DNA from: Sphingomonadaceae bacterium
GTDB lineage: Bacteria > Pseudomonadota > Alphaproteobacteria > Sphingomonadales > Sphingomonadaceae
DNA length: 64,000 nt
Direction of reading: 5' to 3'
Assembly (NCBI GenBank): GCA_025359445.1
Contig: JANYGB010000032.1
Span: 1 to 64,000, forward strand
This document shows positions 37,840 through 46,569 of this stretch, piece after piece (positions within the stretch are counted from its first letter, which is position 1; each line of letters starts with the position of its first letter). The notes under the pieces were generated by a model. That model was not told the DNA's origin. It ran no database searches and saw only the letters and a program-made list of their open reading frames with translations. The position numbers and the translations under genes are program-made.

Positions 37840-39785
37840 CAGCCCCGGCCCTGCCGCTGCCGCCGATAGGCAATCTTCCCACTGGCAATCGCCCGCCGCC
37901 AGTCGCTCGCAACCCGCCCGAGCAGCGCCAGTGCACCGCCCAGTGCGACGAGCACCCCGCCCAGCCAGATCAGCGTCACGAATGGTTTCCACCACAGCCG
38001 CAGCTGCCAGCGCCCGTCGTCCGCCTCTTCGCCCAGCACGGTGTATAGCTGGCCATTCCAGCGGGTCAGGATCGCGCTTTCGTTGGTCTGTTGGACGGGG
38101 GTCCAAAAACTGCGCGATTGCGGTTTGAGTTCATGCGGCGCGCCGCCGGAATAGCTCGCCGCCAAAGTAGCTTCAAGCGCGGTCCAGTTGGGTCCAGCCA
38201 CCGGCTCAATTCGGCCCAGCCGCACCAGCCACGGCCCAATCGCGACGGTTTCACCCACCCGTGCCGCAACCAATTTCTCGGTGCTGAACGCGCTGTCGCA
38301 CGCCACCCCAAGCAAGGCGACGCCGATGCCGAAGTGCGCCACGACCATACCCCACAACGGCAACGTCACCGTGCGCAAGCGGCGGCCCTTCAGCGGAACC
38401 AAGGCGATCATCAGCAAGCCGGTAGCCAGCGCAATGCCGAGCAACGCGAGCAAATGCAGCCCGCTGATCGCCAACCACGCGGCAACTCCTGCCAGCACGA
38501 TCAGCGGCAGGATCAGCACGGGCCTGATCCGCGCGAAGTTATCGCGCCGCCAGCGCAACAATGGCCCGATCCCCATCACCACCAGCATCGGCAGAACGAA
38601 CACCGCGGTGGCTGGATTGAAATAGGGCGGCCCCACCGAAACCTGCGAACCCAGCGCTTCGGCCAGCAGCGGGTACAGCGTGCCGAGCAGCACAATGCCA
38701 AGCGTCGCAGTGAGCATCACGTTGTTGAACACCAAGGCGCTCTCACGGCTAACCACCGCAAAGCGCTCACCTTCGCTCACCGTCCCGGCGCGCAGAGCAA
38801 AGATCGTCAGCGCCGCGCCGATGTTGATCGCCAGCAGCGCAAGGATAAACGTCCCGCGCTGCGGATCGACCGCAAAGGCATGGACGCTGGTCAACACGCC
38901 AGAACGGACCAAGAAGGTCCCAATCATCGACATGGCAAAGGCCACCACCCCGAGCATCACGGTCCATGCCCGCAAGGCATTGCGCGAGGCGAGGACCGAG
39001 ACCGAATGGAGCAGCGCAGTTGCAGCGAGCCACGGCATGAGCGAGGCGTTCTCGACCGGATCCCAAAACCACCAGCCGCCCCACCCGAGTTCGTAGTAGG
39101 CCCAGTACGATCCTGCGGTGATGCCCAGCGTCAGGAATATCCACGCCCCCAGCACCCACGGCCGCATCGCGCGGGCAAAGGCGGGGGAGACCTCGCGAGT
39201 GAGCAGCGCGCCAACCGCAAAACTGAACGCCACGGACAGCCCGACATAACCGATGTACAGCGTCGGCGGATGGAACGCGAGGCCGGGGTCCTGCAGCAGC
39301 GGGTTGAGCCCGTTGCCCTCAGGCGGCGCGGGATCGAGCCGCGCAAACGGGTTTGAGGCAATCAGCAGGAAGGCGTAAAAACCAAGGCTGACGAAAGCCT
39401 GCGCGGCGAGCGTGGCAAGGATCGTTCGTTCGGGCAAACGCCGCTCAAGCAGCGCGACGCAGCCCCCGGCTAGCGCCATGACGGTGACCCACAGCAGCAT
39501 CGAGCCTTCGTGATTGCCCCAGGCCCCGGCTACCTTGTACAGCAGCGGTTTGGCCGAATGCGAATTCTCTACGACCAGCGCGACCGACAAGTCGGTGCGC
39601 CAGAACACCGCGATCAGGCAGATAAAGGCGATGGCGACCAGCGCGGCCTGCACTATGGCGGCGGGCCGCACCACCGGTTCAAGTGGATTTCCGGGCAGGC
39701 GCAACGACAGGAACCCGCCGATCAGTTGCAGGCCCGCGAGCGCCGCTGCCAGCCATAAGGCCGCCAGACCCATCGTGGCGATCAC
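37839..39785 (-). CDS. ccmF: heme lyase subunit CcmF
   Basis: Large membrane subunit of the heme-apocytochrome ligation complex, 648 aa, about 14-15 hydrophobic segments. The WWD motif is GWGGWWFWDPVENASLMPWL, preceded by GAWGNHEGSMLLW and FHPPTLYIGYVG, all signature blocks. Start is GTG at 39785 in a GTGA overlap with ccmE; an in-frame ATG four codons later is possible. Confidence 0.97.
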   Translation of the reverse strand: MIATMGLAALWLAAALAGLQLIGGFLSLRLPGNPLEPVVRPAAIVQAALVAIAFICLIAVFWRTDLSVALVVENSHSAKPLLYKVAGAWGNHEGSMLLWVTVMALAGGCVALLERRLPERTILATLAAQAFVSLGFYAFLLIASNPFARLDPAPPEGNGLNPLLQDPGLAFHPPTLYIGYVGLSVAFSFAVGALLTREVSPAFARAMRPWVLGAWIFLTLGITAGSYWAYYELGWGGWWFWDPVENASLMPWLAATALLHSVSVLASRNALRAWTVMLGVVAFAMSMIGTFLVRSGVLTSVHAFAVDPQRGTFILALLAINIGAALTIFALRAGTVSEGERFAVVSRESALVFNNVMLTATLGIVLLGTLYPLLAEALGSQVSVGPPYFNPATAVFVLPMLVVMGIGPLLRWRRDNFARIRPVLILPLIVLAGVAAWLAISGLHLLALLGIALATGLLMIALVPLKGRRLRTVTLPLWGMVVAHFGIGVALLGVACDSAFSTEKLVAARVGETVAIGPWLVRLGRIEPVAGPNWTALEATLAASYSGGAPHELKPQSRSFWTPVQQTNESAILTRWNGQLYTVLGEEADDGRWQLRLWWKPFVTLIWLGGVLVALGGALALLGRVASDWRRAIASGKIAYRRQRQGRG

Positions 39786-40240
39786 TTGGTCGCTTCCACC
39801 TTGTTGTGTGCCTCGCCCGAAGTCATCTGCCGCATCTCGCGCGGGACGTATTTTTCGTCATGCTTGGCGAGCAGATTGTCGGCGACGAAGATGCCGTCGG
39901 CGCGGCGGTGACCTTCGGCGACGACGCCCGAGCCTTCCTTGAACAGGTCAGGCGTAATCCCGGTAAACTTCACTGGCACTTTGGCCGACCCGTCGCCGAC
40001 GATGAAACTGATCGTCACCCCGTCGGGCGCGGTCTTGAGCGATCCGGCCTCGACCATTCCGCCCAGCCGTACCGCGCGATCCGCTGCAGGGGGCTTGCTC
40101 GCCATTTCAGCAGGCAGGTAGAAATATGAGGCTTGATTACGCAACGCCCATGCCGCCAGCAGCGCCGCCGCGATCAGCGCGGCCAGCGCGGCCAGCACCA
40201 ACACCAGCCGCTGATGCTTGGGTTTGATCGCCGCAGTCAT
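39782..40240 (-). CDS. ccmE: heme chaperone CcmE
   Basis: Periplasmic carrier that binds heme covalently before handing it to CcmF. 152 aa: N-terminal membrane anchor (about 11-32), beta-barrel domain, and heme-binding H127 with Y131 in LLAKHDEKYVP. Overlaps ccmD and ccmF by 4 nt each. Confidence 0.96.
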   Translation of the reverse strand: MTAAIKPKHQRLVLVLAALAALIAAALLAAWALRNQASYFYLPAEMASKPPAADRAVRLGGMVEAGSLKTAPDGVTISFIVGDGSAKVPVKFTGITPDLFKEGSGVVAEGHRRADGIFVADNLLAKHDEKYVPREMRQMTSGEAHNKVEATK

Positions 40241-40377
40241 TGCTCGCGGCTCCGCTCACGCCGGTCTTCGGCGCGCTGCATCGCGGTCCAGCTCTGTATG
40301 ACCAGCGCCAGCGTCCCGCTCACGCCCAGCGCGTAGGCGGCGTAAACGAATGCAAGCTGGTTGAGCCCTTCATGCAT
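40237..40377 (-). CDS. ccmD: small membrane protein CcmD
   Basis: 46-aa single-pass protein (AFVYAAYALGVSGTLALVIQ) with a charged cytosolic tail (RAEDRRERSREQ), as expected for CcmD, which helps release heme-loaded CcmE. Two ATGs are possible, 40383 and 40377; the second has GGA at better distance (GGAATATGCCG-ATG). Either start overlaps the ccmC stop. Identification relies on position and layout. Confidence 0.85.
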   Translation of the reverse strand: MHEGLNQLAFVYAAYALGVSGTLALVIQSWTAMQRAEDRRERSREQ

Positions 40378-41113
40378 CGGCATATTCCATCGCACGGCGG
40401 CGCAGGCGGGATTCAGTCTGCTGGTCGGCGAGGATGCTGCGCATCCGGGCCAGCACCACTCCGCCAAACAACAGCGAAAAGCCCAAGGTTGCGGCGAGCA
40501 GCCCATACAGGAATTCGGGTGCCATCGCGGACTTGCCGCTGAGCGCCGCCATGCCGATGCTGGGGGGTTGATGTAGGCTGTTCCACCAGATCACCGAATA
40601 GTGAATAATCGGAATGTTGACCGCCCCGACCAGACCGAAAATCGCCGCGATGCGCGTATTGCCATGGCCCGATCGCACAGCCGCATCGGCCAGCGCGAGA
40701 TAGGCGCAGTACAGGAAAAACAACACCAGCATCGAGGTCAGCCGACCATCCCACACCCACCATGCGCCCCACGCCGGGCGGCCCCACAGCGATCCGGTAA
40801 CCAGGCACAGCAGCGCGAAGAATGCCCCGGGCAATGCAGCGGCGCGCGCGGCGATGCTGGCCAGGGGATGCCGCCAGACCAGTTCGCTCAGGCTGGCCAG
40901 CGCAATCAGGCTCCAGCCCCCCATCCCCAGCCACGCGGCGGGCACATGAACGAACAGAATCCGCACTGTCTCACCCTGCAATTGCTCGGCCGGTGCGCCG
41001 AGCAGGCCCCAAGCCAGAACGGCCAGAGTCCATAATCCCCCGACTACCAGCAGCGGCGCGGTAAGCAGTCGTGCGAGACGCAGGAACCGGGCGGGATTGG
41101 CATAGCCGTGCAT
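40370..41113 (-). CDS. ccmC: heme exporter/handling protein CcmC
   Basis: Delivers heme to CcmE. 247 aa, six membrane helices, WWD motif WGAWWVWDGRLTSMLVLFFL, and flanking histidines in VHVPAAW and IIHYSVIWWNSLHQP. ATG 41113 gives MHGYANPARFLRLAR; the longer frame upstream has no similarity. It is the first ccm gene here; ccmA and ccmB, which usually precede it, are absent between it and tRNA-His. Confidence 0.95.
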   Translation of the reverse strand: MHGYANPARFLRLARLLTAPLLVVGGLWTLAVLAWGLLGAPAEQLQGETVRILFVHVPAAWLGMGGWSLIALASLSELVWRHPLASIAARAAALPGAFFALLCLVTGSLWGRPAWGAWWVWDGRLTSMLVLFFLYCAYLALADAAVRSGHGNTRIAAIFGLVGAVNIPIIHYSVIWWNSLHQPPSIGMAALSGKSAMAPEFLYGLLAATLGFSLLFGGVVLARMRSILADQQTESRLRRRAMEYADA

Positions 41114-41215
41114 GGGCGCTTTCGGGTCAGATCGGGGCACAGGAAAGGCCCGCGCCGCTCTGCCACGCAGCGCCAACCCCCGCAAGCGGATTGGGCAGGG
41201 TCAGCGGGGCGCAAA

Positions 41216-41292
41216 TGGGGCGATCGATGGGTCTCGAACCCACGACCTCCGGTACCACAAACCGGCGCTCTAACCAACTGAGCTACGATCGC
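41216..41292 (-). tRNA. tRNA-His (GTG)
   Basis: Minus-strand cloverleaf: acceptor GCGATCG/CGATCGC, D arm GCTC/GAGC, anticodon stem CCGGT/ACCGG with loop TTGTGGT (anticodon GTG), T stem GTGGG/CCCAT, discriminator C and encoded CCA. A G precedes position 1 (41293) and would face the C discriminator, as tRNA-His requires; the mature RNA may therefore start at 41293. Confidence 0.95.
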
Positions 41293-41414
41293 CACAGCCG
41301 CGCTGGGCACAACCCCCGCATGGCAGGCGCGCGCCTTTGCATAGGCGGCGCGCGATGGGAAGAAAAAACTGTCCCGAAAGCGCAGGTGTTACGCTCTGCG
41401 AGACATAAGAAAAA

Positions 41415-41422
41415 TTAACCCT
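41415..41422. promoter_or_regulatory. TTAACCCT element upstream of the PilZ gene
   Basis: Same 8-mer and nearly the same distance (48 nt) from the start codon as at the GGDEF-EAL gene. Immediately before the start, GTAACGGG is tandemly duplicated (41453-41468). A CtrA-like half-site is possible but unproven. Confidence 0.2.
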
Positions 41423-41470
41423 CATTGGCTAATTCTCACGGGAAGATCGCAGGTAACGGGGTAACGGGTT

Positions 41471-41800
41471 GTGAGTGCAAAGCCTAAGATCGAAAAGCTC
41501 GCGACGGTTGCTACCCGGCCCAATACTCGCCGCACCTCGCGCCGGATTGCCGGTGCCGTAGCCACAGTCCGAACCGCCGGAGGCGAACGCTGCCGGGCGA
41601 GGATCCGCGACGTCTCGATATTCGGATGCAGCATTGTCACCGAGGCGGATTGGCTGCGCACCGGAATTTTTATAACCCTGCAACTTGCCCCCGACTGGTC
41701 GATCCAGGCAATCGTGCGCTGGGCCCGCGACGGGGTCGGCGGGGTCGAGTTCCTCCGCGCGATAAGCGAGGCGGATGCCCGCAATATTGCTGGCGATTGA
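41471..41800 (+). CDS. PilZ-domain protein
   Basis: Likely c-di-GMP receptor, 109 aa, one PilZ domain. The RxxxR motif is around residues 20-25 (NTRRTSRRIAG) and the D/NxSxxG motif is D47-V-S-I-F-G52 (RIRDVSIFGCSI). Start codon is GTG at 41471. Divergent from tRNA-His, with no operon partner. The GGDEF-EAL protein 13 kb away is the only other c-di-GMP gene in the window. Confidence 0.8.
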   Translation: MSAKPKIEKLATVATRPNTRRTSRRIAGAVATVRTAGGERCRARIRDVSIFGCSIVTEADWLRTGIFITLQLAPDWSIQAIVRWARDGVGGVEFLRAISEADARNIAGD

Positions 41801-41813
41801 AGCAAAGCCTCCA

Positions 41814-41914
41814 TCGTGACCCCGGCGAAGGCCGGGACCCAGACCGAACAAGTAAAACCACGCTGCTTTGCGGTGGCACCATTTTGCGCTGGGTTCCGGC
41901 CTTCGCCGAAACGA
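41814..41914. repeat. palindromic repeat, CCGGCGAAGGCCGG family, second copy
   Basis: Left arm 41814-41842 (with CCCGGCGAAGGCCGGGACCC) and right arm 41889-41914 (CTGGGTTCCGGCCTTCGCCG) pair with a few mismatches around a 46-nt loop. It lies in the convergent PilZ-rpmE gap, 13 nt after the PilZ stop. The core is the same as at 13065-13164. Confidence 0.8.
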
Positions 41915-41989
41915 CAGATGGCCATGGAGCGCAACGAAAAAGAGCGGGCCCTTGCGGAGCCGCCCTTTTCGTTAGTCCTAACGAAGCGC

Positions 41990-42217
41990 TCAGGTCTTCT
42001 TGAGCGTCAGTCCGCCGAAGCGCTTGTTGAACTGGGCAACGCGGCCGCCCTGATCAAGCTGGCGGGTGCCGCCAGTCCAGGCCGGGTGCGAAGTGGGGTC
42101 GATTTCGAGCACCAGCGTGTCGCCTTCCTTGCCCCAGGTGGAGCGGGTTTCGAACAAGCTACCGTCGGTCATCTGCACTTTGATGGTGTGATAATCGGGA
42201 TGGATTTCGGCCTTCAT
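41990..42217 (-). CDS. rpmE: 50S ribosomal protein L31
   Basis: 75-aa ribosomal protein bL31: [39 protein letters not shown] and FNKRFGG are the family blocks. It has no cysteines, so this is the zinc-free form common in alphaproteobacteria. Followed on its 3' side by the CCGGCGAAGG palindrome. Confidence 0.95.
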   Translation of the reverse strand: MKAEIHPDYHTIKVQMTDGSLFETRSTWGKEGDTLVLEIDPTSHPAWTGGTRQLDQGGRVAQFNKRFGGLTLKKT

Positions 42218-42307
42218 GGATCATGTCTTTCGCTGTGGCCGGTACCGACCGGCCGGAAATTGAACGGCGCGCATAGCTGTGGTTCGCCGCAAAATCAAGC
42301 GCCGAGG

Positions 42308-42385
42308 CCCACCCCGTTGCGACTAAACTGGCTATCGTTCGGCAAGTCTCGCTCCACTACCGCAGGCGGGAGGGGTTGGGGGAGG
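42308..42385. repeat. single-arm relic of the CCTCCCC repeat family
   Basis: The stretch ends CCGCAGGCGGGAGGGGTTGG, then GGGAGG, directly against the fabZ stop. On the other strand it reads CCTCCCCCAACCCCTCCCGC and continues CTGCGGTAG, a block shared with the repeat at 34062-34205. The far arm is weak or missing. Confidence 0.45.
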
Positions 42386-42874
42386 TCAGACGGGGGCGTC
42401 GGCGATCATTGCAGTGAATTGCACATCGCAAGTCACCTTGCCCGCAATACTGGCTTGGCCCCAAAACTTGCAGATGCGGCTGCGCTTCTGGATGAAACCG
42501 GCCTTGAGGTCGAGCAGCACGCCTGGTTCCACCGGCGCGCGGAACTTGGCTTCTTCGATTGCCATGAAATAGACAAGCTTGCCGGTCCCCGCGAGGCCCA
42601 GCGTTTCGATCGCCAGAATCCCGGCGGCCTGCGCCAAGGCTTCGATCTGCAGCACGCCGGGCATGATCGGCCGCCCGGGGAAATGCCCCTGGAAGAAGCC
42701 TTCATTGAAACTGACTGCCTTGACCGCGTGAATTTCACCGTCAGCGACGAGCGAGATCACCCGGTCAACCAGCAGCATTGGATAGCGATGCGGCAAGGCG
42801 GCCAGGATCTTAGGGATATCCCAAGCCGACGCGGCCATCTGGACCGCGTCGGCTGAGGTTTGATCGTCGCTCAT
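42386..42874 (-). CDS. fabZ: 3-hydroxyacyl-ACP dehydratase FabZ
   Basis: Dehydrates 3-hydroxyacyl-ACP in fatty-acid elongation. 162 aa, hot-dog fold. Catalytic H64 ([15 protein letters not shown]) and E78 ([11 protein letters not shown]); [12 protein letters not shown] precedes. It sits 21 nt after ompH on the same strand. In most Gram-negatives lpxD lies before it and lpxA after it; here neither is present. Confidence 0.96.
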   Translation of the reverse strand: MSDDQTSADAVQMAASAWDIPKILAALPHRYPMLLVDRVISLVADGEIHAVKAVSFNEGFFQGHFPGRPIMPGVLQIEALAQAAGILAIETLGLAGTGKLVYFMAIEEAKFRAPVEPGVLLDLKAGFIQKRSRICKFWGQASIAGKVTCDVQFTAMIADAPV

Positions 42875-42895
42875 CGCTGCCCTCGCTAAAGCCGT

Positions 42896-43639
42896 TTAGC
42901 GGCCTTCGGGCTGCGGACCGGCGGGCTTGGGTGCAGTGGTGCCCGGCCGCGGCGTGGCGACTGGAGCAGTGCCAGTAACCTGCTGCTGCTGCTGTTGCTG
43001 CTGTTGGCGCACGCGGGCTGGCTGCCAGCCCGGCGGCGGCGTCACTTGGGCGGATGGCACCAGCACGTTCAGTTCTGCAACCAGCGCGCCGGTTACATCG
43101 TACGGCTGGGCCGACAAGATAACTGCATCGGGATTAAGCAGCAGCGTGATCCCACGGCGGCTCATCACGTTCTGCACAGCTTGTGGCAGCTTGCCGGTGA
43201 TCTGCTCAACCACATATTCATCCGACAGGTTAGCAGGCGCAAGGATCTGCTTGATCTCGGCTTCGCCTTGGGCCTGCATCTTCTGGATTGCGTCATATTC
43301 GCTCTGCAGCACCGTGTCGGCCTTATTGGCAGCGCGATCGGCGTTGAACTGGTCAGCCATCGGCTTGAGTTGGTTCTGCAGTTGGGTCAGGCGAGCCTGC
43401 GCTGAATCGTATACTGGCTTGTAAGCCTGCTGGCGCTGCTGGACGGCTGCCTTGTAAGCGTTGGTGTTGGCCACCGCCCCCTGCAGATCGGCCACGCCGA
43501 CCCCAGCCGCAAGCGTACCGCGCTGTCCGGCGGGAGCAGCAGCAACAACGGGCTTCTTGGCAGTCTGCGCCAGGCTCGGCTGGGCGACGAGCGCGGCAGC
43601 GAGCGCGCTGCCGAGGGCGAACTTGAAGATATTGGTCAT
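42896..43639 (-). CDS. OmpH/Skp-family periplasmic chaperone
   Basis: Holds unfolded outer-membrane proteins for BamA. 247 aa: signal peptide ending near ALVAQPSLAQ, then a long helical, Gln/Ala-rich region (NTNAYKAAVQQRQQAYKPVY; ARLTQLQNQLKPMADQFNAD) with the Skp hairpin layout. It is larger than E. coli Skp (about 160 aa), with an extra Pro-rich C-terminus containing a run of nine Gln (212-220, CAG/CAA codons). Start overlaps the bamA stop (TGATG). Confidence 0.85.
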   Translation of the reverse strand: MTNIFKFALGSALAAALVAQPSLAQTAKKPVVAAAPAGQRGTLAAGVGVADLQGAVANTNAYKAAVQQRQQAYKPVYDSAQARLTQLQNQLKPMADQFNADRAANKADTVLQSEYDAIQKMQAQGEAEIKQILAPANLSDEYVVEQITGKLPQAVQNVMSRRGITLLLNPDAVILSAQPYDVTGALVAELNVLVPSAQVTPPPGWQPARVRQQQQQQQQQVTGTAPVATPRPGTTAPKPAGPQPEGR

Positions 43640-46395
43640 CAGAATTGGGTTCCTACGTTGAACGTGAAGGACTTGGTGACATCACCATCGACCTTGAGCA
43701 GAGTTTTGGCGAAATCGATCCGGAACGGACCGAAGGGTGAATTCCAGTTTACCCCGATGCCGACCGAAATGCGCGGCTTGGGCGAATTGCCCAGGAACAC
43801 TTCCTGGAATGGCGGGACAGTCGAACCAATCGCGGTATTGTTGAGAGTGCCAGCACCAAAGCAAGCCGGCGGAGTGGGATTGGTTGCAACCGTCACGGTC
43901 GAAATGGCAGTCGGGGTGCAGACCGTTCCAACCAGCGATGCCGCATCGACCTGTGTATACAACTTGTTACCGCTCGCATCGCGGGTCTCGATAAACGTAC
44001 CTGTCGGGAACGGACTGCTTTGCCGGATCGGCTCACGCACTCCGAACACCGCACCGGCATCCATAAAGATCGACGGACGCAGCCCGAGTTCTTTCGCACC
44101 AGAGCCAAGCGGAATTTCAAGCTCGACATGGCCCAAGTAATAATAGCGCCCGCCCAGTGCGTCATCGACCACTTGTTTGCGGTCGGCCACCACCAAGGGA
44201 CTGCCGGGATGAGCCGGATCGTCGATGATGAACTGCCGGATGATGCGCGGGCCCACGCCGCGAATATCAAACCCGCGAATTTGCGGCTCACCCAGATAGA
44301 ACCGGTCGGTCAGGCGAATCGCATCGGAGCCGGGGCCGGTACCGTTGTTACCGCCCCACGGCACGATCGCCCCGCCTTCAGCCTTGAACGACAGGATAAA
44401 GCCCTTCTTGACGGTATAATACTGCGCGAAGTTGCCGCGAATACGCCCGTATTTAACCGATCCGCCCAGCCCGGCAAAATCGGCCGATACCGAAAGAGAC
44501 TTGCCGTGGCCCGGATGCACTCGGTTATCCAGTGTATCGTAAATCAACGACACGCCCAAGATCGAGCTGGTGCGCTTGCCCAGCGCATCGCACAGATAAC
44601 GCCCGGCGAGCAACGGATCGCATTCGAGCAGACCGGTCTGGCGGGTCGAATAATACTGGGTCTTGTCAACGCCCACATTGTCATAGTTGAACGTGTAGCT
44701 CGCCACCGCCGAAATGTACTCGGTTACCGGGATACCCGCACGGACCTGAAAGCCCGTGGTCCCTTGTTTGTAGATCGTGTTGCGGTTCGAATTCAGGTAG
44801 TTAAAGCTGTTGAGATCGCGGCGGTAAACGTTCACCCCGAGACTAATGTTGCGATCGAACAGATAGGGTTCGGTAAAGCTGACATCGGCCTGCTTGGAAT
44901 ATTGCGAATAGGCCAGGTTAAGCCCGATCGTCTGGCCGCGGCCGCGGAAGTTGCGCTGCTCGATCGAGCCTTGGAAAATCAGCTTCTCAAGGCTCGAATA
45001 TCCGGCCGAGAGTTGCAACTGCCCGGTCGGCTTCTCTTCGACATTCGCTTCAAGGATAATCCGGTCAGGCGCAGAACCAGGCTTCTGCTGGACTTCGAAT
45101 TTTTCCTGGAAATACCCCAGCGAGTTGATGCGCGCAGTCGAGCGCTTAACCTGGAGCGAATTGAACGCATCGCCTTCGGCCAATCGGAATTCGCGGCGGA
45201 TCACCTTGTCCTGCGTCAGCGTGTTGCCGTTAACATCGATTTTCTCGACGTAAACGCGCGGCGCTTCAGCGATCTGGAACGTCAGACCCATGGTCAGATC
45301 GTCTTTGCTGCGCGCATAATCAGGCCGTATATCGGCAAACGCGTAACCGAACGCACCAAGCGTTTCGTTGAGCTTGTCGATCGTGTCCTCAACCAGCTTG
45401 GCGTCGTACCAGTCGCCCTTCTTCATCGGCAGCTGCGTAGCGAGGCGATCCCCGTCGAAATCGCGCAGTTGGCTGTCGACCTTAATATCGCCGAATTTGT
45501 AGCGCGGGCCTTCTTCGACCACATAGGTCAGGATGAAGTCCTTCTTGTCCGGCGTCAGTTCGGCCACAGCCGAGACGATGCGGAAATCGGCGTAGCCCTT
45601 GGTCAGGTAATACTGGCGCAGCTTCTGCTGATCGAACGCCATGCGATCGGGATCATAAGTCGTGCCCGACGAGAAGATTTTCGTAAGGCTCGCCTGCTTG
45701 GTGTACATCTGGTCGCGCAGGTCACCGTCCGAGAAATTCTCGTTGCCGATGATGTTGATCTGGCGGACCTTGCTCTTGGGTCCTTCGTTTATCTCGAACA
45801 CGATATCGACGCGGTTCTGGTCGAGCATGACCATTTTGGGATCAACCGAAGCGGCGAACCGGCCTTGACGTTTGTACAGTTCGATGATTCGCGCAACATC
45901 CGCGCGAACCTTGGAACGGGTGAAAATCTGGCGCGGCGCGAGCTTGATCTCGGGCGTGATCTTCTCATCCTTGATCCGCTTGTTGCCTTCCAGCACGATG
46001 CGGTTGATGACCGGGTTTTCCTTGACCTCGATCGTCACGTTGCCGCCGTCATTTGTAACTTTGACGTCGGCGAACAGTTCGGTCGCAAACAGATCCTTGA
46101 GCGCCTGATCGGCGGCAGCCTGGCTATAGGGCTGGCCCACTCGCAGCTTGATGTACGAGCGGATTGTATCGGGTTCGAGCCGTTGCGCCCCGTTGACCGA
46201 GATCGACTGGATTGCAGTTGGCGTTTCGGGCACCGGCGCGGCGGTAACCGCCACCGGAGCGGCTGGCGCTGCAACTTGCGCCATGGCAGCTTGCGGGGCA
46301 CCGGCAAGGATCGTCGTCCCCATCAGCACGGCGGCAAGCCTGAAGCCAGCGCGGGCGGCAGTGGTACGATCGATCGAGCAAGGTGTATTAAGCAC
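43639..46395 (-). CDS. bamA: outer-membrane assembly factor BamA
   Basis: Essential insertase of outer-membrane beta-barrels. 918 aa: signal peptide (cut near GAPQAAMA-Q), an Ala/Pro-rich linker, five POTRA domains (from IQSISVNGAQRLEPDTIRSY), and the Omp85 barrel with the IRGFDIRGVGPR loop motif, ending in F (NVGTQF). The likely start is GTG at 46395, preceded by GGGAAC, because it yields a proper signal peptide. Located between rseP and ompH in the classical order. Confidence 0.96.
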   Translation of the reverse strand: MLNTPCSIDRTTAARAGFRLAAVLMGTTILAGAPQAAMAQVAAPAAPVAVTAAPVPETPTAIQSISVNGAQRLEPDTIRSYIKLRVGQPYSQAAADQALKDLFATELFADVKVTNDGGNVTIEVKENPVINRIVLEGNKRIKDEKITPEIKLAPRQIFTRSKVRADVARIIELYKRQGRFAASVDPKMVMLDQNRVDIVFEINEGPKSKVRQINIIGNENFSDGDLRDQMYTKQASLTKIFSSGTTYDPDRMAFDQQKLRQYYLTKGYADFRIVSAVAELTPDKKDFILTYVVEEGPRYKFGDIKVDSQLRDFDGDRLATQLPMKKGDWYDAKLVEDTIDKLNETLGAFGYAFADIRPDYARSKDDLTMGLTFQIAEAPRVYVEKIDVNGNTLTQDKVIRREFRLAEGDAFNSLQVKRSTARINSLGYFQEKFEVQQKPGSAPDRIILEANVEEKPTGQLQLSAGYSSLEKLIFQGSIEQRNFRGRGQTIGLNLAYSQYSKQADVSFTEPYLFDRNISLGVNVYRRDLNSFNYLNSNRNTIYKQGTTGFQVRAGIPVTEYISAVASYTFNYDNVGVDKTQYYSTRQTGLLECDPLLAGRYLCDALGKRTSSILGVSLIYDTLDNRVHPGHGKSLSVSADFAGLGGSVKYGRIRGNFAQYYTVKKGFILSFKAEGGAIVPWGGNNGTGPGSDAIRLTDRFYLGEPQIRGFDIRGVGPRIIRQFIIDDPAHPGSPLVVADRKQVVDDALGGRYYYLGHVELEIPLGSGAKELGLRPSIFMDAGAVFGVREPIRQSSPFPTGTFIETRDASGNKLYTQVDAASLVGTVCTPTAISTVTVATNPTPPACFGAGTLNNTAIGSTVPPFQEVFLGNSPKPRISVGIGVNWNSPFGPFRIDFAKTLLKVDGDVTKSFTFNVGTQF

Positions 46396-46569
46396 GGCTG
46401 TTCCCGTCAATTTGAGCTGCGGCGCATGCCCCAAACAGGCAGCGCGCCCGCAGCGAGCAGGCATGTCGCCGCCCTCTGCCCGATGCGTCCCGTCCGATCA
46501 AGCAAGTTGCTGCAACCTTCCGCAGAATTTCAAGTCCCGCCCCGCAGTTCAGCCCGTCAGAGCAACGCT

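Noticed and set aside
38091..39356. 421-codon plus-strand frame opposite ccmF
   Set aside because: Shadow frame, His/Arg/Gln-rich translation typical of the complement of a membrane-protein gene.
41990..42217. L31 without zinc-binding cysteines as an anomaly
   Set aside because: Zinc-free L31 is a known form common in alphaproteobacteria.
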